A DNA stretch of 32,661 bases from CAKSQF01 sp051868045 (GTDB lineage: Bacteria; Bacillota; Clostridia; Oscillospirales; CAG-272): NCBI GenBank assembly GCA_051868045.1, contig JBJDZN010000038.1:1-32661 (forward strand), given 5' to 3'. Shown in pieces: positions 1 through 8,046 of this stretch. A program made the position numbers and the translations under genes. Under the pieces are notes generated by a model that was not told where the DNA came from, did no database searches, and saw only the letters and a program-made list of their open reading frames with translations. The first letter of the stretch is position 1. Each line of letters starts with the position of its first letter.

Positions 1-63
1 ATTACCTTATACAATCTGCCCCATTTTCTGGGTATGCTGACCAACGAGTCCGAAGGGATGTGA
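1..63 (+). CDS. C-terminal end of an unidentified protein (partial)
   Basis: An open frame enters from the left edge in frame 1 and ends at TGA 61-63, giving the last 20 residues of a protein that ends in ...NESEGM. The downstream MutS-like gene begins only five bases later, so the two are probably co-transcribed. The fragment is too short for me to recognise a family. Its identity matters because it could show which pathway the following MutS-like ATPases serve. Confidence 0.55.
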   Translation: MTLYNLPHFLGMLTNESEGM

Positions 64-67
64 TGCT

Positions 68-1486
68 GTGCACCTGATTTTGATTTCCCAAAGGGAGCCG
101 ATGGAAGCATCGGTGTTTACCGATGTCCGGCTGACCGAGCTGCTCTCCGAAGGGGCAGTCCGCATTCTGCGCTATCCCTGCGACCGATCTGAGATCGCAC
201 GCAGACAGTCGATCTTCTCAGCCCTTGAAAAAAAGGATTTCGCCCGTCGATTTGCCGACTGCCGATCGGTGCTGTCCGATCTGGCGGGACTTTACGACCG
301 CTATCGGCAGTGCAGGGTCGAGTCCGAAAAGCTGTTCCTGTTTACCTGCCTGCTGGAGCGTTTTCTCACAGCCTGCCAAAGCCTTAAGGGACTTGCCGGC
401 GAATCGACGGCGGTGGATGAAATGCTCGGCGATCCCCTCTTTGACCGGTGTGGGGAAGTGCGTCAGGCGCTGGATCGGATGTATGCCCTGCGCCGCCCGA
501 CCGAGAGTTTTGTCCTGACCCTTTCTCATAAACGAATTCTGAGCCTCGATTATGGGGCAGAGCCTTACATTGACCGTCTTATCCGACTGGCAGAGAAGAT
601 CGGACTTGAACCTCCGAAAAAGGGTTCTTTGACCCTTTTTCCCGATGAGTGTCTGTCCGAGGCATGGTGTACCCTCTTTGAGAATGATCTGGCACAGATT
701 CATGAAATTCTTGACCCGTTTATGAATCTGGACGTCAGGACTTTGATCGATCTGATTTACCAGATGGACTTTTGTCTGGAGATACTCGAGCTGGCGGAGA
801 AGGCAGCTAAGCGGAAAATACCGGTGTGCTATCCCAAAAATGCAGAAGAGCGACGGATTCGCATCCGCTCGGCGTATGACATCACACTCCTTTGCAAAAA
901 TGTCGATTCCATCGTTCCCAATGATGTGGATTTCACCGAAGAAACTCGCTTTTTCTTTCTGACCGGAGCCAATGGGGGCGGAAAAACCACCTATCTGCGC
1001 ACTCTGGCGGTAAATCTTCTGCTTTTCCTGGGAGGATGCCCCATTTTTGCAGAAGACGGTGAGATTTATCCCTTCACCGATGTTCAGACCCATTTTCCAT
1101 CCGATGAGCGTTTTGACGGAGTAGGCAGGCTGGACGAGGAGGTTCTGCGGGTGAATGCCATGCTGGAACGGGCGGGCAGGGACAGCGTTCTGCTGTTCAA
1201 CGAAACCTTCAGCGGCACCGATGATGAAAAGGGTGTCGCCAAAACCATGGAGGTCGCCCGCCGTCTGTCGGAGGATAAAATGTTCGGACTGTTCGTCACC
1301 CATTTTCACGAGGTCTGCGGAAAGGGGTTCCCGATTCTGCGGGCAGAGGTGTCGGACGGCAATCGCCGAAGCTATCGCATCTTCCGGGACGATAGCGGGC
1401 GGGGGTCCTATGCCTTGGACATTCTGAAAAAATACGGTCTGGATGCCGAAGCACTCATGGAAAGGAGTCGGTCGGAGCATGAATGA
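68..1486 (+). CDS. MutS-like ATPase (MutS domain V), first of a tandem pair
   Basis: A 472-residue protein related to the core and ATPase parts of MutS. A P-loop, GANGGGKT, lies at residues 300-307, followed by LRTL as in MutS (consensus GPNxGGKST-LR). The Walker B region reads LLFNETFSGT at 375-384, with Asn378-Glu379 where MutS normally has Asp-Glu. The His of VTHFHE further on fits the MutS D/H-loop (STHxH). The N-terminal 290 residues look like the helical lever/clamp. There is no room for the mismatch-binding domain I and no Smr nuclease tail, so this is neither housekeeping MutS nor MutS2. The GTG start at 68 has GAAGGG ten bases upstream; ATG 101, after AAAGGGAG, is an alternative. The gene overlaps the next one by 8 bases. 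A mismatch repair role is unlikely. MutS-related ATPases also accompany B12-dependent aminomutases in amino-acid fermenters, which is one untested possibility. Confidence 0.8.
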   Translation: MHLILISQREPMEASVFTDVRLTELLSEGAVRILRYPCDRSEIARRQSIFSALEKKDFARRFADCRSVLSDLAGLYDRYRQCRVESEKLFLFTCLLERFLTACQSLKGLAGESTAVDEMLGDPLFDRCGEVRQALDRMYALRRPTESFVLTLSHKRILSLDYGAEPYIDRLIRLAEKIGLEPPKKGSLTLFPDECLSEAWCTLFENDLAQIHEILDPFMNLDVRTLIDLIYQMDFCLEILELAEKAAKRKIPVCYPKNAEERRIRIRSAYDITLLCKNVDSIVPNDVDFTEETRFFFLTGANGGGKTTYLRTLAVNLLLFLGGCPIFAEDGEIYPFTDVQTHFPSDERFDGVGRLDEEVLRVNAMLERAGRDSVLLFNETFSGTDDEKGVAKTMEVARRLSEDKMFGLFVTHFHEVCGKGFPILRAEVSDGNRRSYRIFRDDSGRGSYALDILKKYGLDAEALMERSRSEHE

Positions 1487-2948
1487 GATCAGCCTGCTGT
1501 ATAGCAGGGAGAAAAAATGCGGCAGCTTGGGGGAGCGCACCCTCTACCATCTTTCGCTGGACCGTGCCTTTGCCTCCTTTTGTCAGGATCCCGGGAAGCT
1601 TGCCGCATTCTTGCGCATTCTGGGTGAACCTGCGCTGAATCGTTCCGACATCGCATTTAGGCGGGAGATACTGGAAGAGTTTCAGAAGAAACCTGCACTG
1701 CTGTCCGATCTTCGTGCCTGTCTGGACGATCTGTCCGGACTGAGGCAGGATTTCGAGCGGCAAAAGCGGGAGCGGCGGCACAGTCTACGGGATCAGAACA
1801 CCGGAACGGCGTCGGAAAATGCCCGGCTTCTTCTTCAGGTTTCTGCCGAAACGCTCCGCCGCACCCTTGTAACGGTTGGGGAACTGGACAAATTGCTGAT
1901 ACGAAACGCTGTGACCTCCGAAGGGCTACGAAGGTTCAGAGACCGGGTTGGCAGCCTGACCCAACATCCCGAATTTGCCGAACTTCTGGAGTTTTGCATT
2001 CCCTTCACCTATCTTTCTGTAACGGCTCCCTTGAACCTCAGCCTGAAGATCGGGGCGGACGGACGCTATACTCAATGCAGCCTGATCAATCCGTCTGAGG
2101 TGCATTATACCGACCCCGAGCGCAAGGTGCGAAAGCCCTTGTTCAAGCGGGATCGGCAGGAAGTCTACCCATGCGCCATTCTGATGCCGAAAACGGGCAG
2201 TGTCTATACCCAGATGCAAAGTCAGCCCTATCATGAGTTGTCCGCTGCCTTTGAGGACATTGCCGGACAGATTTTCCGGATGATCTTGTCCGTGGACGGG
2301 GAACTGGATTTCTATGAGGTTGCCCTGTCCTATGTCCGGACCCTGACCGGCTGGGGCATTCCCCTGTGCAGTCCCGATCTGCAGGAAGAGGGAGGGGAAG
2401 AGGTCCGGGATTTTTACGATCTGCTCCTTCTTTCGGATGAAAGAAGACGAAATCAGGTGTTTCCCAACAGCTTTGAGCTTGCGCCAGATCGCATAGGTAC
2501 CGTTCTGATGGGCAAAAACGGAAGCGGGAAGACCGTCTTTCTGCGATCCTTCGGCAGTCTGTGGATACTTGCACAGGCTGGACTGCCGATTCCCGCCAAA
2601 TCGGCAAGGCTGACTCTGAAAACCGGGGTGTTTACTCAGTTTTCAGAGGGAGAGAAGGAGTTTGTCCCGGGAAACGATGCGGGACGGTTCGAGCAGGAGG
2701 TCCGTGAGATGGCAGGAATTGTCGATCAGGTGGACAGCCGCAGTCTGCTTCTCCTGAACGAAACCTTCCAGACCACTGCCTATGAGGAGGGAGCCGCCGG
2801 ACTTGTCCCGATTCTACGCTACCTTGGCGGGAAGGGAGTCCGGTTCCTTCTGGTCACTCATCTCAGGCAGATAGAAGACTGCCTCTCTCCCGATGAAGTA
2901 CAGCTTCTGACCACCGCCGAGGGCTTCCGGGTTCTTCCACGAAAATAA
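1479..2948 (+). CDS. MutS-like ATPase (MutS domain V), second of a tandem pair
   Basis: A 489-residue protein of the same family as its upstream neighbour. The P-loop GKNGSGKT is at residues 345-352, and a Walker B-like LLLLNETFQTT is centred on Asn427-Glu428. VTHLRQ follows, matching the MutS STHxx position but with Leu for the second His. The N-terminal 330 residues are probably the helical MutS core. Mismatch-recognition and Smr domains are absent. The ATG at 1479 is preferred because AAAGGAG lies 11 bases upstream and because it overlaps the previous stop in ATGAATGA. An in-frame ATG at 1443 exists but has no comparable ribosome site. The two proteins are diverged paralogues that probably form a heterodimer, as MutS-family ATPases dimerise; the dimer is inference. 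A strong hairpin terminator follows at once. Confidence 0.8.
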   Translation: MNEISLLYSREKKCGSLGERTLYHLSLDRAFASFCQDPGKLAAFLRILGEPALNRSDIAFRREILEEFQKKPALLSDLRACLDDLSGLRQDFERQKRERRHSLRDQNTGTASENARLLLQVSAETLRRTLVTVGELDKLLIRNAVTSEGLRRFRDRVGSLTQHPEFAELLEFCIPFTYLSVTAPLNLSLKIGADGRYTQCSLINPSEVHYTDPERKVRKPLFKRDRQEVYPCAILMPKTGSVYTQMQSQPYHELSAAFEDIAGQIFRMILSVDGELDFYEVALSYVRTLTGWGIPLCSPDLQEEGGEEVRDFYDLLLLSDERRRNQVFPNSFELAPDRIGTVLMGKNGSGKTVFLRSFGSLWILAQAGLPIPAKSARLTLKTGVFTQFSEGEKEFVPGNDAGRFEQEVREMAGIVDQVDSRSLLLLNETFQTTAYEEGAAGLVPILRYLGGKGVRFLLVTHLRQIEDCLSPDEVQLLTTAEGFRVLPRK

Positions 2949-2951
2949 TGC

Positions 2952-2993
2952 TGCCGCCGCACTCCCATAAATGGGGGTCGGCGGCGATTTTTC
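2952..2993 (+). terminator. Rho-independent terminator of the MutS-like gene pair
   Basis: The arms GCCGCCG...CCCAT (2953-2968) and ATGGG...CGGCGGC (2971-2985) pair with one or two mismatches and a two-base loop. A T-rich run follows at 2987-2992. It sits four bases after the stop of the second MutS-like gene. Confidence 0.85.
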
Positions 2994-3024
2994 AACTTTT
3001 TTGTACAATCTGCTGAATAATCTC

Positions 3025-3053
3025 TTGACAACCGAATTTAAAAATGGTATACT
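3025..3053 (+). promoter_or_regulatory. Consensus sigma-A promoter of the CotH-family gene
   Basis: A perfect TTGACA at 3025-3030 and TATACT at 3048-3053 are separated by 17 bases. The start codon at 3100 lies about 40 bases downstream of the predicted transcription start. Together with the terminators on either side, this makes the CotH-family gene a single-gene unit. Confidence 0.85.
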
Positions 3054-3099
3054 TGACGCATGACGAAGGAAGTGAACGGGTCTGAAGGGAGAGTATGAA

Positions 3100-5946
3100 A
3101 TGAAGAAATGGATTAAGAGCCGAAAAATTGTGTGGATATTGCCGCTGATGCTCCTGTTTTTCCTGCTTTCTGCCCTCTGTATTGTCGGTTATGCCGGCGG
3201 AGAGGAGACGGTTACCCTGATTGAGTCGGGCGTGACAGAGTGGAGCTACCGCCTTTTGACTCCGGAGGAGTATGCCGGCTATCACTCGAACTGGCTGCAG
3301 GTTGGCTATACTCCAACTTCAAACTGGAAAAGCGGAACCAGTCCCTTCGGAGATCGGGTGGACCCCGGAAACGGATCGGGTTGGGAGGGCGACTATCATG
3401 TGATTCTGTTGGTCACCACCTTCCAGATCGACGATCTGAACGATGCCAGAACCCGGGAATTTGTCATGAATATTTTCTATGACAACACCATGACCGTTTA
3501 TCTCAACGGCAGATCGGTCTTTTACGATGAGCGTTGGGTGGATCAGTATGTGGATCTGGTGATGGATGACGACTTTAACGACAATCTGACAGAGGGAACG
3601 AATACGCTGGCGATTTCGTTGTGCGACGATGCAGGCGGCAGAGAGTTCGATATGACCCTTTTCATGCGGGAAAAGAAGCCGGTTCAGATCGAACCCCTTG
3701 ACCCGTCCCTGACCGTGACAGCCGAACAACTGGCAGAAACCGGGCTGTCCACCATCTATATCAATACGGAAAACGGGGACTATGTCAGGTCCAGACTGAC
3801 CTATGTGGACGCCACCATGAGCATCGACCTGTCAGACGAATATGCCGCCTATGAGAATCTCTACACCCTTGCAGATGGCGGAGAAATCCAGATCAAGGGT
3901 CGCGGCAATTCCACATGGAATAACGGTTATCCCGACGGCAAGGCGAACACGCTGGCAGGGGATACCCATACGAGAAAGGTTCCCTATACGATCAAGCTGG
4001 ACAGCAAGGCGAACCTGTTTGGCATGGGAAAAAGCAAGCATTGGGTCCTGATTGCCAACTATATGGATCGCACCAATCTGCGAAATAAACTGATCTATGA
4101 CCTTTCGGGGCAGATGGGCATGACCTTCTGCAAGTCGGTTTATGTCAATCTGGTCTTCAATGGGGAATATATGGGTACCTACACCCTGACCCAGAAGATT
4201 GACCCGGATCTCTTTGAGGATCAGGTCACAGACTGGGACGATGCCGCAGAGGAATTTGCCGAAAATGTTGCCAAAGAGAAGGGTTATGATAAGACCTGGA
4301 TGGCTAATTTTGAGGATCAGCTGACCGCCGACTTCTCCTGGCTGACTTCCGAAACCTATCAGGGCTACCGGGTGTCCGACTATGTGGACCTGTCCAAATA
4401 TCCCCTCTATACCGGCTATCTCATGGAATACGACGGCTATGCGGATGAGGCAAGCTTCTTCCAGACCAATCATGGGGTTCCTCTGAAGGTGTCCAATATG
4501 GAGGCGATCAAGACCAATCCCGAACTGTTCAGTTATATCCAGACCTTCTTCAATGACTTTGAAGAGGCATGCTACAGCGAGACCTTCTACAACTCCAAGG
4601 GAAAGCATTACAGCGAATATGTGGATATGGATTCCCTTGTGGACTACTATATCCTGAACACCGTGATTCTCAATGTGGAGTTCGGCTATAAGTCCATGTA
4701 TATGTACATAAACGACGAGGGCAAGATCGTTCTGGGACCCTGCTGGGATTATGACTGGTCATCGGGAAACCCCTTCTTAGGGGCAAACGGACAGTACGAT
4801 CAGTGGTACAACGACAGCAGAGCGGAAAACAATAAATGGTACCGTAAACTGTATGCCGATCCCTATTTCGTCAGTCTCGTGCGGGAGCGATGGTTTGAAC
4901 TGACCGACGCTCTTTCGGACATGGTGGACAGTATCGACTATTACCAGTCCTATCTTTCGAAGGCGGCAGAGCTGGAATATGCCAAATTCTCCGCCGACCC
5001 CTATGAAAGTGATTTTGCCTGGCGCACCGGCGGCAGATCCTTTGAGGCGGAGTGCAATCAGCTTAAAACCTTCCTTCAGAATCGGATTGAATGGCTGAAT
5101 GCCCGGTTCCTGAACCGGGACCCCAATATCGAGGGCAGGGGATTGGTTTCCAGTGACTTGATTACGCTGGGACTTTCCGGCAAACTGTCTTCCGATGGCT
5201 CCGAACTGTTTGATTATCAATTGTCCGACACGACCAGTCCGGTTCAACTGTCGGTGACGGTCAGCCGAAATGCAACGGCGAAAATCTATCTCAACGGAAT
5301 CCTTATAAAGGAGCAGAATCAGACCAAGGGAGTGACGGCAAATCTGACGGTTCCGGCGTCTGATCTTTCTCCGGGAGTGAACGTCCTGACGGTGCAGATT
5401 TATCTTTCCGGTGAACTGTACGGAACCAATTACCTTTCGCTGGTAAAGCCGGGAGTCAAACGTGCCGCTCCGACGGCGGGCGATTATACCAACGGCTATA
5501 CTACCGGGACGGTGACGCCACCGCCTGTAACGACTCCGGTGACCACTACCACTACCACCAAACCGGTAACCACAACCAAGCCGACGATTTCCCCCACGAC
5601 AACGCCCGAAACGCCGACCAATACAACGGTGCCTCCGGTGACTGCCCTTCCTTCCGGGGCAGAGACTACGAAATCGGCTCCCACCACGTCGGAGCCGCAG
5701 ATCCCTTCGGATACGTCGGATGATACCACCGGACAAAATCCCGTTCTGCCCTCAGAGATACTGACGACAGAGCCGATCAACAAAGCCCCCATGACAAGCG
5801 GTTCGGAAAATTCCTCTGACGCCTCGGAAAGTCCCTCCGATAGCGGGCATCTGTGGTGGATTGTGATCGTGATTGTCCTTATCCTTGTGGTTTGCGCAGG
5901 AACGGCGGGCGTGTGGATTGGCGTGAAGAAGAAAAAGACAAAGTAA
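3100..5946 (+). CDS. Surface-anchored CotH kinase-domain protein
   Basis: A 948-residue secreted protein. Residues 1-33 are a basic start plus hydrophobic stretch ending near GYAG, a signal peptide. About 40-195 form a beta-rich, probably galactose-binding-like domain. About 215-620 match the CotH family: GRGNSTW at 267-273, PYTIKLDS, SKHWVLIANYMDRTNLRN, and the metal-site motif GPCWDYDW with Asp550 and Asp552. A beta-sandwich-like region follows (about 690-790). Then comes a 120-residue Thr/Pro/Ser-rich linker, and a hydrophobic segment (about 919-942) ending in KKKKTK as membrane anchor. CotH proteins are atypical protein kinases, first known from spore coats and also common in gut Clostridia, including scaffold-bearing cellulose degraders. 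Here the protein should sit on the outer face of the membrane. The substrate is unknown. The ATG has AAGGGAGA about eight bases upstream. It stands alone with its own promoter and terminator. Confidence 0.88.
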   Translation: MKKWIKSRKIVWILPLMLLFFLLSALCIVGYAGGEETVTLIESGVTEWSYRLLTPEEYAGYHSNWLQVGYTPTSNWKSGTSPFGDRVDPGNGSGWEGDYHVILLVTTFQIDDLNDARTREFVMNIFYDNTMTVYLNGRSVFYDERWVDQYVDLVMDDDFNDNLTEGTNTLAISLCDDAGGREFDMTLFMREKKPVQIEPLDPSLTVTAEQLAETGLSTIYINTENGDYVRSRLTYVDATMSIDLSDEYAAYENLYTLADGGEIQIKGRGNSTWNNGYPDGKANTLAGDTHTRKVPYTIKLDSKANLFGMGKSKHWVLIANYMDRTNLRNKLIYDLSGQMGMTFCKSVYVNLVFNGEYMGTYTLTQKIDPDLFEDQVTDWDDAAEEFAENVAKEKGYDKTWMANFEDQLTADFSWLTSETYQGYRVSDYVDLSKYPLYTGYLMEYDGYADEASFFQTNHGVPLKVSNMEAIKTNPELFSYIQTFFNDFEEACYSETFYNSKGKHYSEYVDMDSLVDYYILNTVILNVEFGYKSMYMYINDEGKIVLGPCWDYDWSSGNPFLGANGQYDQWYNDSRAENNKWYRKLYADPYFVSLVRERWFELTDALSDMVDSIDYYQSYLSKAAELEYAKFSADPYESDFAWRTGGRSFEAECNQLKTFLQNRIEWLNARFLNRDPNIEGRGLVSSDLITLGLSGKLSSDGSELFDYQLSDTTSPVQLSVTVSRNATAKIYLNGILIKEQNQTKGVTANLTVPASDLSPGVNVLTVQIYLSGELYGTNYLSLVKPGVKRAAPTAGDYTNGYTTGTVTPPPVTTPVTTTTTTKPVTTTKPTISPTTTPETPTNTTVPPVTALPSGAETTKSAPTTSEPQIPSDTSDDTTGQNPVLPSEILTTEPINKAPMTSGSENSSDASESPSDSGHLWWIVIVIVLILVVCAGTAGVWIGVKKKKTK

Positions 5947-6011
5947 AAAAAGAACAAGCATGAAAAAACCTCAAAATACCGTGCTTTCAGCAATTTTCAT
6001 GCTCATACAAC

Positions 6012-6050
6012 AAAAAGCAGAGACTTCGTCCCATCGTTGTCTCTGCTTTT
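6012..6050. terminator. Bidirectional terminator between convergent genes
   Basis: AAAAGCAGAGAC (6013-6024) pairs perfectly with GTCTCTGCTTTT (6039-6050). The stem carries A-runs on its left and T-runs on its right, so it can terminate the CotH-family gene on the plus strand and the anti-sigma gene on the minus strand. Confidence 0.85.
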
Positions 6051-6090
6051 CGTTCGGGACTTTTATTCTGCCCCGTTTTTATAGATTTCT

Positions 6091-6114
6091 ATGGATAAGA
6101 TGGATAAGATGGAT
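6091..6114. repeat. Short tandem repeat, 9-base unit
   Basis: ATGGATAAG occurs at 6091-6099 and 6100-6108 with a partial third copy at 6109-6114, directly downstream of the anti-sigma stop codon on the minus strand. I see no function for it; slippage is the simple explanation. Confidence 0.6.
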
Positions 6115-7176
6115 TTATCCGGGATCGGACGGATTGAAAGCACGGACGGTCCGTTCCGGCTCTGCTTCGCTTTCAGGTTCTGCGATTTCGTCCTCATAGA
6201 CCCATTCGTAACCGACCAGCGTATTCATGACGTAGTCCACGAACGCCCGGGTCTTGTTGGGTCCGATATAGAAAACCTTCCGGGTCGCCAGCAGATTGGT
6301 GATCAGGTAGCCATCCTCGGTGACGCTCATCGAAAGATTTTCCACGGCGAGTTTCGGAATGCTGACGCCGAAGGACATGATAATGGAATAAGTCTGAACG
6401 GAATCGTCCCTTGCCTCGTTGACCGCAGACAGATCGTCAAGGAGCATTTCCCAGACCGCATCGGCATTCAGTCCGACGAATTCAACGGTTGCATAGTTGC
6501 CGTTGCTTTTTTTGTATTCGCAGTAGGCGGATCCGGTCAGCGTCAGGGTGTTTTTCAGATTCAGACTGTTTACAAAATCTTCCAGGGTATCGGGGCGGTA
6601 TTCGTGGCAGAGATAGGGGTAGAACTCCTCCTGACCTTCAAATCGGACGGCGATGGCACAGTCCGGACTTATGTCCGAAAGCTCGAACAACTGCGCCGCA
6701 TGGGTGAATGCTGTTTCGGTGTATACATCGTATCCCTGAAGTTCTGCACTGCCGATGGCTTCGCCAATCAGGCTTTTGTCAAGAGCATTGTCCCGATAGA
6801 TTTCCTGCTCCGTCTGACGGTAGCCGGATGCAACGTAGGTGCGTCCGTTGAACGCTGTTTCGGGGAACTGCTGATAGATTCGCATTTCATCCCATTTTGG
6901 AACGAGATATGCCGCTTCGCCAAGGTCGTCTTTTGCGACGATTTTGGTGGCGAAGACTCTGTCATCGGTTGTCATGCCGGGTTCGGAGCGGTACAGAAGC
7001 ATGACACTGCCGCATATGATTCCCGCACAGCAGAGGCAGGCGGCAGAGGCAATGGCGATGATCCGGGCGTGCCCTTTGCGGGTGTGTCGGATGGGAATGG
7101 GACCTGATTCACTTTCCTGAATGTATTGATCGTTTATTTCTGTCAGTGCCCTCATGAGTTTTTCTTCTTGTTTCAT
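6115..7176 (-). CDS. Putative membrane anti-sigma factor
   Basis: A 353-residue protein with a polar N-terminal cytoplasmic part of about 35 residues, one transmembrane segment (about 37-60, rich in Ala, Ile and Cys) and a roughly 290-residue extracytoplasmic domain. It lies 47 bases downstream of an ECF sigma factor gene on the same strand, the usual layout for a sigma/anti-sigma pair. The cytoplasmic part is short and shows no His-x3-Cys-x2-Cys zinc anti-sigma motif. The outer domain is not one I recognise and ends in an acidic stretch rich in Glu and Pro. The ATG at 7176 has GAAAGGAAAG upstream. The role as anti-sigma factor is inferred from position and topology: it would hold the sigma factor at the membrane until an envelope signal arrives. 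The gene ends at the shared hairpin. Confidence 0.65.
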   Translation of the reverse strand: MKQEEKLMRALTEINDQYIQESESGPIPIRHTRKGHARIIAIASAACLCCAGIICGSVMLLYRSEPGMTTDDRVFATKIVAKDDLGEAAYLVPKWDEMRIYQQFPETAFNGRTYVASGYRQTEQEIYRDNALDKSLIGEAIGSAELQGYDVYTETAFTHAAQLFELSDISPDCAIAVRFEGQEEFYPYLCHEYRPDTLEDFVNSLNLKNTLTLTGSAYCEYKKSNGNYATVEFVGLNADAVWEMLLDDLSAVNEARDDSVQTYSIIMSFGVSIPKLAVENLSMSVTEDGYLITNLLATRKVFYIGPNKTRAFVDYVMNTLVGYEWVYEDEIAEPESEAEPERTVRAFNPSDPG

Positions 7177-7223
7177 GATAAGTCTTTCCTTTCTGTGAAA
7201 AATAGGTTCATGGGATAAACCGG

Positions 7224-7787
7224 TCAGAATTCGATTCCTTCCTCGGTGAGAAATTTCTTTAATTTCTCTCTGGTGCGGAGCAAAACCATCTTAACCCGAC
7301 TCTCCCCGCAGCCGTGTTCATCGGAAATCTCTTTTATCGGTTTCAGGTGCCAGTATCGGCTAAGAAAGATTCTCCGGGTGTCGGCGGGAAGAGTGGCAAG
7401 AAAGCGGTTCAGCGCATCGGAAAGAGCCTTCTCGTCAAAGGCAGATTCCACCTCGCCGGTCCGGTCGGGAATGCAGTCGGCAATCTCCTCCAGTGCCAGC
7501 GGATATTCGCCGCCGCCACGCTGACGGGTTCGGGAGAGGCGGTATCGGTCGATTGCCAGATTGCGGACAATCTTGCCGCAGAAGGTTTTCAGATTTTCGG
7601 GTCTATGGGGCGGGATGCTGTTCCATACCCTCAGCCAAAGATCGTTCACACACTCCCTTGCATCCTCCGAATCTGAGAGGATGCTGTCTGCCACAGCAAA
7701 GCAGTAGCGTCCGTATTTGCGCTCGCACTCGTCAATGGCCGATTCCGATCTCGCAAAATAGAGCTCAACGATTGCCTGATCTTCCAT
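7224..7787 (-). CDS. ECF-type RNA polymerase sigma factor
   Basis: A 187-residue sigma-70-family protein with only regions 2 and 4. Region 2 shows DARECVNDLWLRVWNSIPPH and IVRNLAIDRYR. Region 4 shows LPADTRRIFLSRYW and the helix-turn-helix IKEISDEHGCGESRVKMVLLRTREKL. It directs RNA polymerase to a small regulon, most likely in response to envelope stress sensed by the downstream membrane partner. I chose the ATG at 7787 because AAAAAGGAG (7797-7805) lies nine bases upstream. A start at 7808 would add seven residues and encode that ribosome site within the gene. Its promoter at 7890-7918 looks like an ordinary sigma-A promoter, so basal expression does not need the ECF factor itself. Confidence 0.88.
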   Translation of the reverse strand: MEDQAIVELYFARSESAIDECERKYGRYCFAVADSILSDSEDARECVNDLWLRVWNSIPPHRPENLKTFCGKIVRNLAIDRYRLSRTRQRGGGEYPLALEEIADCIPDRTGEVESAFDEKALSDALNRFLATLPADTRRIFLSRYWHLKPIKEISDEHGCGESRVKMVLLRTREKLKKFLTEEGIEF

Positions 7788-7889
7788 TGGTTTTGTCTCC
7801 TTTTTCATGCTTTTGAAGGTCCTTCACCCATATACACGGGATTTTTCCCCATTGCGTCACAGCAGAAAAGTAAAAAAATGATCAAGGTT

Positions 7890-7918
7890 AGTATATCGGA
7901 AAAAAATCCTCTTGTCAA
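7890..7918 (-). promoter_or_regulatory. Sigma-A promoter of the ECF sigma/anti-sigma operon
   Basis: On the minus strand TTGACA (7918-7913) and TATACT (7895-7890) are 17 bases apart, a near-perfect housekeeping promoter. The transcript leader before the start at 7787 is about 95 bases. Confidence 0.85.
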
Positions 7919-7990
7919 GACGCTCTTCATGGGGATGGGATGAATCGAAGCGATTTTTCAAAAAAGTTTTCTGAAACTTGTGTAAAACCC

Positions 7991-8019
7991 TTGCAATTGT
8001 GCGGCAATTGTGATAAAAT
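7991..8019 (+). promoter_or_regulatory. Promoter of miaA with a direct repeat in the spacer
   Basis: TTGCAA at 7991-7996 and TAAAAT at 8014-8019 are 17 bases apart. The spacer carries GCAATTGTG twice, at 7993-8001 and 8004-8012, spaced by one helical turn (11 bases). This could bind a regulator or be chance. Confidence 0.7.
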
Positions 8020-8046
8020 AATCAAAATACCCGATCGGAGGCTCTG

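Noticed and set aside
218..1540. 440-codon minus-strand open frame over the first MutS-like gene
   Set aside because: It overlaps a protein with clear P-loop motifs on the plus strand and shows no motifs itself.
5505..5700. Thr/Pro-coding repeat-like DNA as a true repeat array or CRISPR
   Set aside because: The units are irregular and stay in frame as a protein linker; no spacer structure.
4777..5736. Arg/Gly-rich 319-codon minus-strand frame opposite the CotH-family gene
   Set aside because: Composition is a by-product of the Thr/Pro codons and sequence on the other strand; no start signal.
6091..7107. 338-codon plus-strand frame opposite the anti-sigma gene
   Set aside because: It starts in the short tandem repeat and is antisense to a gene with a clear span, ribosome site and operon partner.
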